A stretch of 63,420 nt of DNA, taken from the NCBI GenBank assembly GCA_051880615.1, contig JBJEOH010000014.1, positions 1 to 63,420 of the forward strand, read 5' to 3'. A program made the translations under genes and the position numbers. How positions within the stretch are numbered: the first letter of the stretch is position 1; every line of letters starts with the position of its first letter. The notes under the pieces were generated by a model, which saw nothing but the letters and a program-made list of their open reading frames with translations, was not told the DNA's origin and did no database searches. Below, one piece after another: positions 16,844 through 26,095 of the stretch. The DNA comes from UBA7067 sp051880615 (lineage in GTDB: Bacteria > Bacillota > Clostridia > Oscillospirales > Acutalibacteraceae).

Positions 16844-18103
16844 TCAAACCTTAGCCGGGTCAGTGATATAGCCTGTTATTGCCGAAGCAGCGGCAACAGC
16901 CGGACTTGCAAGGTAAATCTCGGAATCAACATGACCCATTCTGCCGACAAAGTTGCGGTTTGTTGTGGATACTGCTCGTTCACCCTGAGCCAGAATACCC
17001 ATATGACCGCCAAGGCACGGACCGCAGGTCGGGGTGGAAACAACTGCGCCTGCATTTACGAAGATGTCGAACAGACCCTCGTGCATAGCGTCAAGCCAGA
17101 TCTGCTGTGTGCCGGGCAGGATAATGCATCTTACATTCTTAGCAATTTTCTTACCCTTGAGTACGCTTGCGGCGATTCTTAAATCGCTGAGTCTGCCGTT
17201 TGTGCAGGAGCCGATAACAACCTGGTCAATTTTAATCTCACCGACATTGTCAATCGTCTTTGTGTTTTCCGGAAGATGCGGGAAAGCTACTGTCGGGCGG
17301 AGCTGAGAAAGATCAATTGTGTAGGTTTCGTCATAAACTGCATCCTCGTCAGCTGTGTATTCAACGGGTGTTCCCTGGAATCTGCCGTTGCAGTATTCGC
17401 GTGTTACATCGTCAACAGGGAAGATACCGTTCTTTGCGCCTGCCTCAATAGCCATATTTGCAATGCAAAGTCTGTCGTCAATGCTTAAGTATTCAATACC
17501 GTCGCCCGTGAACTCCATTGACTTGTAAAGTGCACCGTCAACGCCGATTTCGCCGATGATGTGCAGGATAATGTCCTTACCGCTTACCCACGGTGCAGGC
17601 TTGCCTGTAAGTACAAACTTGATTGCGCTGGGAACCTTAAACCAAGCCTTGCCCGAAATCATACCGGCTGCCATATCGGTTGAGCCAACGCCTGTTGAGA
17701 ATGCGCCGAGTGCGCCGTAGGTGCAGGTGTGTGAGTCTGCGCCGATAACAAGGCTGCCCGGTCCTACAAGACCTTTTTCGGGCAGAAGTGCGTGCTCAAT
17801 GCCCATTTCGCCAACATCAAAGTAATTTTTAATTTCGTATTTGTCTGCAAAGCTTCTTACCTGTAAGCAGTGCTGAGCGGATTTAATATCCTTGTTCGGT
17901 GTGAAATGGTCCATAACCATTGCAATTTTAGTCTTGTCGAAAACGCTGTCTGCGTTGCAGCCCTCAAATACATTGATTGCAACCGGAGAGGTAACATCGT
18001 TGCCGAGAACCATATCGAGCTTAGCCTCGATAAGCTGTCCCGCCTTGACCTCGTCAAGACCTGCGTGTGCGGCAAGAATCTTTTGGGACATAGTCATACC
18101 CAT
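16844..18103 (-). CDS. leuC: 3-isopropylmalate dehydratase large subunit
   Basis: This 419-aa aconitase-family subunit carries a 4Fe-4S cluster. The cluster Cys residues are in VIGSCTNGR (about 297) and TCGPCLGG (about 357 and 360), and the substrate region SHTCTYGALG is present. Length fits the short clostridial LeuC, which can be hard to separate from homoaconitase; pairing with a 160-aa LeuD supports leucine synthesis. AGGAGG precedes the ATG. It is divergent from the Crp/Fnr gene. Confidence 0.94.
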   Translation of the reverse strand: MGMTMSQKILAAHAGLDEVKAGQLIEAKLDMVLGNDVTSPVAINVFEGCNADSVFDKTKIAMVMDHFTPNKDIKSAQHCLQVRSFADKYEIKNYFDVGEMGIEHALLPEKGLVGPGSLVIGADSHTCTYGALGAFSTGVGSTDMAAGMISGKAWFKVPSAIKFVLTGKPAPWVSGKDIILHIIGEIGVDGALYKSMEFTGDGIEYLSIDDRLCIANMAIEAGAKNGIFPVDDVTREYCNGRFQGTPVEYTADEDAVYDETYTIDLSQLRPTVAFPHLPENTKTIDNVGEIKIDQVVIGSCTNGRLSDLRIAASVLKGKKIAKNVRCIILPGTQQIWLDAMHEGLFDIFVNAGAVVSTPTCGPCLGGHMGILAQGERAVSTTNRNFVGRMGHVDSEIYLASPAVAAASAITGYITDPAKV

Positions 18104-18151
18104 AGTAAATTCCTCCTGTCAAATTATCTTGAAACGATTATCGCATATGAC

Positions 18152-18181
18152 TTGAAAAAAGAATGTAAACTATGCTACAAT
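18152..18181 (+). promoter_or_regulatory. Promoter of the Crp/Fnr regulator
   Basis: TTGAAA (18152-18157), an 18-bp spacer and TACAAT (18176-18181), about 40 bp before the start codon. Confidence 0.65.
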
Positions 18182-18189
18182 TAGGCGTA

Positions 18190-18219
18190 GAGTTGAGAGT
18201 TAAGAGTGGAGAGTGGAGA
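18190..18219 (+). repeat. Purine tract of the dispersed repeat, used as ribosome-binding site
   Basis: AGAGTTGAGAGTTAAGAGTG and GAGAGTGGAGA (18189-18219) match the AGAGTGGAGAGTG tract of the repeat family. The last GGAG sits 6 nt before the ATG of the regulator, so the repeat remnant forms its Shine-Dalgarno site. Confidence 0.55.
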
Positions 18220-18223
18220 TATT

Positions 18224-18892
18224 ATGGAGCAGAACACGGTTTATTACGGCAACAATTACGCAAATCTGCCCGAGGAGGTAAGGGGCGTTTTTGAAAGCCT
18301 GAATATTCCGAAACGATATCAAAAAAATCAGATGATTTATATGCAGGGCGAGAGAGCCGACTGCTTTTATTATCTTAAATCGGGCAAGGTGAGGATTTAC
18401 TTTTCATCGCCTGAGGGAGATGAAAAAACGCTTGCTAATGTTGAGGACGGGTGTATTCTGGGCGAGGCGGCGTTCTTTGACGGTATGCCGAGGGTGTCGT
18501 CGGCGGTGGCTTTGAGCGAATGCCGCATTATCCCTGTTAATGAAAAAATACTGACCGCGCGTTTCCGCACAGACCCAAGCTTTGCTATGACGCTGCTGAA
18601 TTTGCAGGCACGCTCAATCAGAATGTTGTCCTCACAGGTGAGCAGTATAACTTTTTTGCAGGCGAACTGCCGCATAGCAAGACTGCTTATACAGGTGCGT
18701 GAGCCGATAGGAGATGAACGGTACAGCGTTCACCTGACCCACGAGGAGATAGGCAATATCGTCGGCGTATCCCGTGTGACGGTGAGCAAGATACTCAACT
18801 CAATGAGAAACAGTGGAATTATAAGGACGGAGTACCGCAGAATTATTATTGAGGATCTGAACGAGCTGTTCAGAATAGCGGAGTTTGAGTGA
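18224..18892 (+). CDS. Crp/Fnr-family transcriptional regulator
   Basis: This 222-aa activator/repressor has a cyclic-nucleotide-binding-type beta-barrel (residues about 25-125; RADCFYYLKSGKVRI, GCILGEAAFFDGMPR). A long dimer helix is followed by a winged HTH at about 165-215 (THEEIGNIVGVSRVTVSKIL). It lacks the N-terminal Cys cluster of true Fnr, so an effector-binding CooA/Crp-like sensor is more likely. I prefer the ATG at 18224 to a GTG at 18206 that lies inside the repeat tract. Targets are unknown; leuCD is divergent. Confidence 0.88.
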   Translation: MEQNTVYYGNNYANLPEEVRGVFESLNIPKRYQKNQMIYMQGERADCFYYLKSGKVRIYFSSPEGDEKTLANVEDGCILGEAAFFDGMPRVSSAVALSECRIIPVNEKILTARFRTDPSFAMTLLNLQARSIRMLSSQVSSITFLQANCRIARLLIQVREPIGDERYSVHLTHEEIGNIVGVSRVTVSKILNSMRNSGIIRTEYRRIIIEDLNELFRIAEFE

Positions 18893-18915
18893 TTGGATTA
18901 AATTATTGGAATATA

Positions 18916-18944
18916 TTGACAAATTATATTGTTTTGACTATACT
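18916..18944 (+). promoter_or_regulatory. Promoter of the LRR-dockerin gene
   Basis: TTGACA (18916-18921), a 17-bp spacer and TATACT (18939-18944), followed by a leader of about 55 nt ending in TGAGGAGG. Confidence 0.72.
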
Positions 18945-19006
18945 TTTATTAACAATAGATGATAAATTATATATTTTATGCAATTTATTGTGAGGAGGTT
19001 TATTTT

Positions 19007-21001
19007 ATGTTAAAGTCTTTTAGAAAAATCACTGCACTTGCGTTGTCGGCTGTTATGGTGCTGTCTGTCGGTACGGCAGCTGCGGTGAGCGCCGGAGCGG
19101 TTGAGAGTGCGGCGGTAGGGTCGGGTGAGACCTTAACCTACGGCGATTTCAGATATCAGATTCTTGATGACGGTACCGTGGAGATAACGGGGTACTCCAT
19201 ATTCAGCAGTAATACAGAAATAGTTATACCGGATGAAATTGACGGAAGAAAAGTTACAAGCATCGGTGCCGCAGGGTTTCAAAATAATATGAAATTGACG
19301 GGTGTTACCATCCCGGATGGCGTTGTCAGTATTAACAAATACGCCTTTTCATATTGCTACAATCTCAAAAGCATCATAATTCCGGACAGTGTTATGAATA
19401 TCGGACAATTCGCCTTCGCAGAGTGCAGCAGTCTTAAAAGTATAGTAATTCCGAAGGGCGTTACGAGTATCGGAACTGATGCATTTTACGGCTGCTCCGG
19501 TCCGGAAAGTATTATAATTCCCGACAGCGTGACAAGTATTGGTGAAAACGCATTTTCATATTGTACAGGTCTTAAGAGTATAACAATACCGGGCAGCGTT
19601 ACAGAAATAGCCGACAGAGCATTCAGGGGCTGTCGAGGATTAACGAGCGTAGTGATACCGGACAGCGTAAGGAGTATTGGTGAATATGTGTTTGAGGATT
19701 GCACAGCCTTAACAGCGATAGCATTAGGGAGCGGCATTTCGGAAATTCCTTGGTACGCCTTCTCGGGTTGTACTGCGCTGACTGATATTAGTATTTCTGA
19801 CAGCGTGAAGAGAATCGGCGGCAGTGCATTTTATGATTGCAGCGCATTGACAGCCTTAACCGTACCCGACAGTGTGGAAATTATTGATATTGAAGCCTTT
19901 GCAGGCTGCACGGGTTTATCAGGCTTAACTCTTTCCGAAAATATAATGTACGCCGGTTTAGGCTCCTTCCACGACACGCTGTGGTTCGCCAATCAGCCGG
20001 ATGGGTTAGTTTATATAGGAAAGGCGGCATATGCATATAAGGGTGAAATGCCGAATAACACTAAAATTATATTAAAAAAAGGAACGGCAAGCATAACGGG
20101 AAACGCATTTTACGGGTGCGCAGGCTTGATTAGCATTGAAATTCCTGACAGTGTGACGAGTATTGGTAATGGTGCTTTTTATGAGTGCGAAGGCTTAACC
20201 GATATTACGCTGCCAAATAAGCTTACAGGCGTGTCTGATAATTTGTTTTATGGGTGCAAAAAGCTTAAAGATATAGCCCTCCCGGAAGGTGTAACGAGCG
20301 TCGGCGAGAATTCATTTTATGGCTGTACAGGCTTAACAAGCGTAGTAATACCGGAAGGTGTAACAAGCATCGGCGAAAATTCATTTCGTGACTGTACAGG
20401 CTTAACAAGCGTAGTAATACCGGAAGGTGTAACAAGCATCAGTGAAAATTCATTTCGTGGCTGTTCTTGCTTAACAAGCGTAGTTATACCGGAAGGCGTA
20501 ACGAGCATTGGTGTCCGAGCCTTTTCCGGATGCGCAGGCTTATCGGATGTGACTATCCCGGGTACCGTAGTCAGCATTGAGAAATATGCGTTTTATTCCT
20601 GTCCTGAGGTAAAAAATGTAACAATACCAAGCAGTGTTACGGAAATAGGAGATAGGGCATTCGGATATTATGAGTATTGGCATAGCAAATTCGGTACAGT
20701 AATTACATCGGTTGATAACTTCACAATTACCGGCTACGAGGGCACAGCCGCAGAAACCTATGCAAAGGAGAACGGCTTTGAATTCATCGCCCTTGAACCC
20801 GAAGCAATCCCCGGCGATGTGAATTGTGACGGTAAGGTAACTCTTGTTGATGCGATAAACATTCAGAAATCGGCTCTCAATATGCTTGAGCTTACCGGTC
20901 AGTCGCGTATAAATGCCGATGTAAACGGCGACGGCAAGGTTAATGTGCTTGATGCAATTTTAGCGCAGAAAATTGCTCTGAATATTGCGATTAATGCCTG
21001 A
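19007..21001 (+). CDS. Secreted BspA-type leucine-rich-repeat protein with dockerin
   Basis: This 664-aa exported protein has a signal peptide (about 1-33, ending VSAGAVES). About 20 BspA/LRR_5 units of 23 residues follow from about 70 to 590 (pattern SIxIPDSVTSIGENAFxxC). A C-terminal type I dockerin (about 603-664) carries two calcium loops (GDVNCDGKVTLVDAINI and ADVNGDGKVNVLDAILA). The dockerin would tether it to a cohesin-bearing scaffold on the cell surface. The LRR part probably binds a protein or glycan partner. Repeats are near-identical at DNA level around 20,290-20,520. The ATG at 19007 follows TGAGGAGG. Confidence 0.93.
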   Translation: MLKSFRKITALALSAVMVLSVGTAAAVSAGAVESAAVGSGETLTYGDFRYQILDDGTVEITGYSIFSSNTEIVIPDEIDGRKVTSIGAAGFQNNMKLTGVTIPDGVVSINKYAFSYCYNLKSIIIPDSVMNIGQFAFAECSSLKSIVIPKGVTSIGTDAFYGCSGPESIIIPDSVTSIGENAFSYCTGLKSITIPGSVTEIADRAFRGCRGLTSVVIPDSVRSIGEYVFEDCTALTAIALGSGISEIPWYAFSGCTALTDISISDSVKRIGGSAFYDCSALTALTVPDSVEIIDIEAFAGCTGLSGLTLSENIMYAGLGSFHDTLWFANQPDGLVYIGKAAYAYKGEMPNNTKIILKKGTASITGNAFYGCAGLISIEIPDSVTSIGNGAFYECEGLTDITLPNKLTGVSDNLFYGCKKLKDIALPEGVTSVGENSFYGCTGLTSVVIPEGVTSIGENSFRDCTGLTSVVIPEGVTSISENSFRGCSCLTSVVIPEGVTSIGVRAFSGCAGLSDVTIPGTVVSIEKYAFYSCPEVKNVTIPSSVTEIGDRAFGYYEYWHSKFGTVITSVDNFTITGYEGTAAETYAKENGFEFIALEPEAIPGDVNCDGKVTLVDAINIQKSALNMLELTGQSRINADVNGDGKVNVLDAILAQKIALNIAINA

Positions 21002-21037
21002 TATTTTTTGAAATAACAGACTGTTAGTAAAAATTTA

Positions 21038-21066
21038 TCCGCCGCAGGAATGTACCTGCGGCGGGT
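21038..21066. terminator. Bidirectional terminator
   Basis: The 10-bp stem CCGCCGCAGG/CCTGCGGCGG lies between two convergent genes. The minus-strand side is followed by ATAAATTTTTA, the plus side by a weaker T-containing tract. Confidence 0.75.
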
Positions 21067-21084
21067 TGCTGTTTATAAAAGTTT

Positions 21085-22119
21085 TTACCAAATCCCGAGA
21101 ATATGCTGCATTACAAGGCTCACTGCCGATATGCCGACCCAGCAGCAAAAGCCCATAAATATCGGCTTTGCGCCCGATTTTATAAGCTTTACAATGTTTG
21201 TGTTTAAGCCAATCGCCGCCATTGCCATTATAATAAAGAACTTGCTAAGCTCCTTAAGCGGCGAGAAAAAGCTGTTCGGCACGCCGAGGGATACCGAAAC
21301 AGTTGTGATGACAGAGGCGAGAACAAAGAAGATGATGAAGAACGGGAAAATCTTTTTAAGGCTTACCTTTGTTTCACTGCCTGTTGACTGCTTTTTGGCT
21401 TTTCTTGTTCTGTAAAAAGCAAGGCAGAGCGTTATAGGGATAATCGCAAGCGTTCTTGTCAGCTTGACGATGGTTGCGCCGTCAAGAGTGTTTGCGCCTG
21501 GGTGCATACCGTCCCACGAGGATGCGGCGGCTGTTACCGATGAGGTGTCGTTGACCGCTGTTCCTGCGAAAAGCGCAAAGCCCTCGTTTGAAAGACCGAG
21601 CAAGCCGCCGAGGGTCGGGAAAATCAAGGCGGCAAGAATGTTGAACAGGAAAATTACCGAGATTGACTGGGCGATTTCCTCGTCATCAGCGTCAATTACC
21701 GGTGCGGTTGCGGCTATAGCCGAGCCGCCGCAGATTGACGAGCCTACGCCGATAAGCGTTGATATTTTTGACGGCGCTTTCATCAGTATATAAAGCACAA
21801 ATGAAATTACAAGCGAGGTTGTGATTGTCGCAACAATTATCGGTAGGGATTGTGCTCCGACCTGAACAATGCTTGCAAGGTTAAGTCCAAAGCCGAGCAG
21901 AATAACGGCATATTGCAGAATCTTTTTTGAAGTAAAGGTAACGCCTGCGCTAACCTGTTCCTTGAACTTGCCTTTAATGAAGAATGTAATTGTCATACCG
22001 AGCAATATAGCAAAAACAGGGCCACCGACAATCGGCAACAGCTTGCCAAGAAAAAATGACGGAACCGCAATTATCAGGCAGAGCAATACACCAGCCCAGT
22101 TTTTCTTAATGAAATTCAA
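21085..22119 (-). CDS. YeiH/UPF0324-family membrane permease
   Basis: This 344-aa polytopic membrane protein has about 10 helices and belongs to the UPF0324 (PF03601) family, sometimes annotated as a putative sulfate exporter. Family motifs visible are GLNLASIVQVG, the Gly/Ser-rich GVGSSICGGSAIAATAPVI near residue 125, and FAGTAVNDTSSVTAA near 185. The actual substrate is not established for most members. AGGAG lies before the ATG. It is transcribed alone. Confidence 0.85.
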   Translation of the reverse strand: MNFIKKNWAGVLLCLIIAVPSFFLGKLLPIVGGPVFAILLGMTITFFIKGKFKEQVSAGVTFTSKKILQYAVILLGFGLNLASIVQVGAQSLPIIVATITTSLVISFVLYILMKAPSKISTLIGVGSSICGGSAIAATAPVIDADDEEIAQSISVIFLFNILAALIFPTLGGLLGLSNEGFALFAGTAVNDTSSVTAAASSWDGMHPGANTLDGATIVKLTRTLAIIPITLCLAFYRTRKAKKQSTGSETKVSLKKIFPFFIIFFVLASVITTVSVSLGVPNSFFSPLKELSKFFIIMAMAAIGLNTNIVKLIKSGAKPIFMGFCCWVGISAVSLVMQHILGIW

Positions 22120-22195
22120 AAGAAATACTCCTTTCTTTTGTGTGCTTGCGTTCTTATACTAATATCAGTTTGAATATTGGAAAATATACTCTCAA

Positions 22196-22229
22196 AAGCG
22201 ACCGCAACTTATTTTGTTGCGGTCGCTTT
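22196..22229 (-). terminator. Terminator of purL
   Basis: The 13-bp stem AAGCGACCGCAAC/GTTGCGGTCGCTT with a 7-nt loop is followed on the minus strand by TTTTGAG. It may also act in the plus direction. Confidence 0.85.
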
Positions 22230-22254
22230 GCTTATGAAGTGAATTTTATTTAAA

Positions 22255-25200
22255 TTATTTGAAGTAATTTACGCCGCTTTCAAAGAGCTTCTGATCCTTT
22301 TCAAACGGAACATTTGAATACAGATTGTCGCCCTTTCTTTCGGAATGACCCATCTTGCCGAGAATTCTGCCGTCGGGACTTGTGATGCCCTCAATAGCGC
22401 ATACAGAGCCGTTGACATTCCACTGAATATCATCGCTCGGGTTGCCACTCAAATCAACATACTGCGTTGCAATCTGTCCGTTTTGTGAGAGAGCCTTTAC
22501 GGTTTCATCATCTGCTACAAATCTGCCTTCTCCGTGAGAAATCGGCACTGCAAACACATCGCCGGCGTTTACTCCCGAGAACCACGGCGATTTAACCGAG
22601 GTAACTCTTGTGTAAGCCATATGAGATATATGTCTGCCTACTGTGTTGAAAGTCAGAGTCGGGTCGCCGTCCTTGATGTCTGTAATCTTGCCAAACGGCA
22701 CAAGACCAAGCTTGATAAGAGCCTGGAAGCCGTTGCAGATGCCGAGCATAAGACCGTCGCGAGTGTCGAGCAAATCTGTTACAGCCTGAGCAATTCTCGG
22801 ATTGCGGAAGGTTGTGGCAATGAATTTGCCTGAGCCGTCAGGCTCGTCACCGCCGCTGAAGCCGCCCGGGAACATAATTATCTGAGCGCGTCTTATCATT
22901 TTTTCCATTTCTTCGATGGTTTCTTCAATGTCAGACGGCTTTAAGTTCTTGACGATAAGAAGCTCCGGGTTTGCGCCTGCCTTTGCAAAGGCTCTTGCTG
23001 TGTCAACCTCACAGTTAGTGCCGGGGAATACCGGAATGAATACAGTAGGCTTTGCGGTCTTTATTGCAGGTGCTTTTGTGCTTCTCTCAGTATAAAGCGG
23101 TGCGTCAACCGTAATTTTCGGGCAGTCTGCCTTTGTCGGGAACACCTTTTCAAGCTTGCCTGTCCAAGCCTCAATAAGCTCGTCTATGTCAAATTTTGCG
23201 GATACTGTGTCAATTACCGCATCGTCGGTTGTTGTACCGAGGTTGTAGTAAAGGAAGCCGTCAGCATCATCGTTATCTGCCATTTCAAGAATGAGTGAGC
23301 CGCTCAGCGGTGCAAACATTTCCTGTGCGGTAAGCTCATGGTCAAACTTAAATCCAAGCTTGTTGCCGAAGCACATTTTGCAAACCTGAGCCGCTGCGCC
23401 GCCATCTTTGACAACGCCTGCGCTTAATACTCTGCCCTGCTCCATAAGGTCATAAACTTTTTGATACATTTCTTTGACCTGACACCAAATCGGCATTGCT
23501 GTTTTGTCGTCCTCGGGCAGCGGAACATAAATAACCCTTGAGCCTGCCTTTTTGAATTCAGATGAAATTGTCTTTGATGCCTTTGTCATTGTAACGGCGA
23601 AGCTTACGAGTGTTGGCGGAACATCAAGCTGCTCAAATGAGCCGCTCATACTGTCCTTGCCGCCGATTGACGGAATTCCCATTTCAATCTGTGCGGTCAT
23701 CGCACCCAAAAGTGCAGCCGCCGGCTTGCCCCAACGCTCAGGCTTATCGTGCAGACGCTCGAAGTATTCCTGGAATGTGAGCCTTGCCTTAAGCGGATTT
23801 GCGCCGATTGCAAGCAGCTTTGACATTGACTCAAGCACTGCGTATGCCGAGCCGTGGAACGGACTCCAGCGCGATGTGCCCGGAATGTAGCCGAAGCTCA
23901 TTGCTGTTGCGTCGTCTGTTTCGCCCTGCTCAAGCGGAATCTTTGCCGCCATTGCTTCTGTCGGGGTGAGCTGATATTTGCCGCCGAACGGCATATTAAC
24001 CGTTGCCGCGCCGATGCTTGCGTCAAAACGCTCAGAAAGTCCAATCTGTGAGCAAACCTCAAGTCTTGAAAGGTTTGCCTTGAAGGCTTCTTCAATAGGC
24101 ATATCTGCAAGCGCCTGCGGAACCTGTGTTCTGTAGTTCTTATCTGGTGCAGGTGCAGTAATGTATGCGCTTGCAACCTGAGTAACACCGTTTGTATTCA
24201 GGAATTCACGGCTGAGACTTACGATAGTGTCGCCGCGCCAGTTCATTGTGAGTCTCGGATTTTCCGACACAACTGCAACTGCGGTAGCTTCAAGGTTTTC
24301 CTTGCCTGCAAGGCTGATAAATTCTTCTACATCCTTCGGGTCGAGAACAACCGCCATTCTCTCCTGTGATTCGGAGATTGCAAGCTCGGTGCCGTCAAGA
24401 CCCTCATATTTTTTAGTTACCTTGTCAAGGTTAATGTCAAGTCCGTCTGCAAGTTCACCTATTGCTACGCAAACGCCGCCTGCGCCGAAGTCGTTGCAGC
24501 GCTTTATCATATTCGCAACCTTTTTATCTCTGAAAAGTCGCTGGATTTTTCTCTCTGTCGGGGGATTACCCTTCTGAACCTCTGCTCCGCAGGTTTCAAT
24601 CGACTGCTCTGTGTGGGCCTTTGATGAGCCTGTGGCACCGCCGCAGCCGTCACGGCCGGTAGCACCGCCGAGCAAAACGATGATATCGCCCGGTGCGGGA
24701 ACCTCTCTTACCACATTTTCCTTCGGAGAAGCGCCGATAACTGCGCCGATTTCCATTCTCTTAGCGGCGTAGCCCGGGTCGTAAAGCTCTGTAACCTGAC
24801 CTGTTGCAAGGCCTATCTGGTTGCCGTATGAGCTGTAGCCTGCCGCAGCGCCTGTTGTAATTTTTCTTGTAGGCAGCTTGCCGTGCATTGTGTCCTTAAA
24901 CGGAATTGTCGGGTCGCCCGAGCCTGTTACACGCATAGCCTGATAAACATAAGCTCTGCCCGAAAGCGGGTCGCGGATTGCACCGCCAAGGCAGGTTGCC
25001 GCACCGCCGAAAGGCTCAATTTCAGTCGGGTGGTTGTGAGTTTCGTTCTTGAACTGCACAAGCCATTTCTCGGTCTTGCCGTCAATAGTTACGGGAACCT
25101 CTATAGAACAGGCGTTAATCTCTTCACTCTCGTCAAGGTCGGGAATAAGTCCTCTCTTTTTGAGAAGTTTCATTCCGCAAAGCGCCATATCCATAAGTGA

Positions 25201-26019
25201 TACATTTCTTGTGCTGTCCTTGCCGTAAACCTCATCTCTTGCGTCATAGTATGCCTTGAGCGCATCCTCAATAACGCCGGTCAATGCGCCCTTTTCTATC
25301 TCAATTTTCTCAAGTCTTGTCAAAAATGTAGTATGGCGGCAGTGGTCTGACCAATATGTGTCGATAACTCTAAGCTCTGTAACCGTCGGGTCGCGATGCT
25401 CGTCGTTTTTGAAATAATCACGGCAGAACTTAAGGTCTGAAAGCGTCATTGCAAAGCCCATTGAGCTGTAGTATTCCTGCATCTGCTCGTCGTCAAACCC
25501 GATAAAGCCCTCAACTCTTGCAACATTTTCGGGCATTGTAACGGGAATGTCGAGGCTTTCGGGCTTGTCCATTGAAGCAACCCTTGATTCAACAGGGTTT
25601 ACAAGGTAGCTCTTTACCTTTTCAAAGTCCTCATCCGAAATATCGCCTGAAAGAACGATAACCTTCGCGCTGAGAACCTGAGGTCTTTCCTGCTGGGTCA
25701 AAAGCTGTGCGCACTGTGCGGCGCTGTCTGCTCTCTGGTCATACTGACCGGGCAGATATTCCATTGCGAATACCTTGGAGTCGCTGTCGTATGAAAACTC
25801 CTCGTCATACACATTGTCCTGATTAGGTTCGGAAAAAACAGTTTTCTTTGCAGTTTCAAACTGCTCTGAAGACAGTCCCGAAACATCATATCTGTTAAGT
25901 AGTCTGAGACCCTCAATTTGCTTAAGTCCGAGATTGTGGCGCAAATCCCAAAGCATTTGCTTTGCCTCAACATCAAATCCCGGTTTTTTCTCAACAAAAA
26001 CTCTGGTTACCTCTGACAT
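22255..26019 (-). CDS. purL: Phosphoribosylformylglycinamidine synthase, single-chain
   Basis: This 1254-aa purine enzyme converts FGAR, ATP and glutamine to FGAM. The synthetase portion has GGKDSMSGSFEQ and GGATGRDGCGGATGSSKAH. The C-terminal glutamine amidotransferase has nucleophile Cys in LGICNGFQALIKLG and His in ISHGEGRF. Glutaminase and synthetase are fused, whereas Bacillus uses PurS/Q/L, and this fused form is common in clostridia and Bacteroidetes. I start at the ATG at 26019, after AGGGGGT, rather than 32 codons upstream. Confidence 0.96.
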   Translation of the reverse strand: MSEVTRVFVEKKPGFDVEAKQMLWDLRHNLGLKQIEGLRLLNRYDVSGLSSEQFETAKKTVFSEPNQDNVYDEEFSYDSDSKVFAMEYLPGQYDQRADSAAQCAQLLTQQERPQVLSAKVIVLSGDISDEDFEKVKSYLVNPVESRVASMDKPESLDIPVTMPENVARVEGFIGFDDEQMQEYYSSMGFAMTLSDLKFCRDYFKNDEHRDPTVTELRVIDTYWSDHCRHTTFLTRLEKIEIEKGALTGVIEDALKAYYDARDEVYGKDSTRNVSLMDMALCGMKLLKKRGLIPDLDESEEINACSIEVPVTIDGKTEKWLVQFKNETHNHPTEIEPFGGAATCLGGAIRDPLSGRAYVYQAMRVTGSGDPTIPFKDTMHGKLPTRKITTGAAAGYSSYGNQIGLATGQVTELYDPGYAAKRMEIGAVIGASPKENVVREVPAPGDIIVLLGGATGRDGCGGATGSSKAHTEQSIETCGAEVQKGNPPTERKIQRLFRDKKVANMIKRCNDFGAGGVCVAIGELADGLDINLDKVTKKYEGLDGTELAISESQERMAVVLDPKDVEEFISLAGKENLEATAVAVVSENPRLTMNWRGDTIVSLSREFLNTNGVTQVASAYITAPAPDKNYRTQVPQALADMPIEEAFKANLSRLEVCSQIGLSERFDASIGAATVNMPFGGKYQLTPTEAMAAKIPLEQGETDDATAMSFGYIPGTSRWSPFHGSAYAVLESMSKLLAIGANPLKARLTFQEYFERLHDKPERWGKPAAALLGAMTAQIEMGIPSIGGKDSMSGSFEQLDVPPTLVSFAVTMTKASKTISSEFKKAGSRVIYVPLPEDDKTAMPIWCQVKEMYQKVYDLMEQGRVLSAGVVKDGGAAAQVCKMCFGNKLGFKFDHELTAQEMFAPLSGSLILEMADNDDADGFLYYNLGTTTDDAVIDTVSAKFDIDELIEAWTGKLEKVFPTKADCPKITVDAPLYTERSTKAPAIKTAKPTVFIPVFPGTNCEVDTARAFAKAGANPELLIVKNLKPSDIEETIEEMEKMIRRAQIIMFPGGFSGGDEPDGSGKFIATTFRNPRIAQAVTDLLDTRDGLMLGICNGFQALIKLGLVPFGKITDIKDGDPTLTFNTVGRHISHMAYTRVTSVKSPWFSGVNAGDVFAVPISHGEGRFVADDETVKALSQNGQIATQYVDLSGNPSDDIQWNVNGSVCAIEGITSPDGRILGKMGHSERKGDNLYSNVPFEKDQKLFESGVNYFK

Positions 26020-26066
26020 TTGATTACCCCCTGTTTTTAGCTTTCGCTGATAGCGTTTATGCTGAT

Positions 26067-26095
26067 ATTTTATCATAATAACGGTGTATTTACAA
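26067..26095 (-). promoter_or_regulatory. Promoter of purL
   Basis: On the minus strand TTGTAA (26090-26095), a 17-bp spacer and TAAAAT (26067-26072) overlap the end of ribF. No purine riboswitch or PurR box is visible in the roughly 45-nt leader. Confidence 0.6.

Noticed and set aside
19300..20640. Possible CRISPR-like regular repeats
   Set aside because: The regular spacing is the 69-bp (23-codon) coding periodicity of leucine-rich repeats; the spacers are not unique and the frame is open. The 246-bp repeats at 13.2-13.9 kb are likewise coding.
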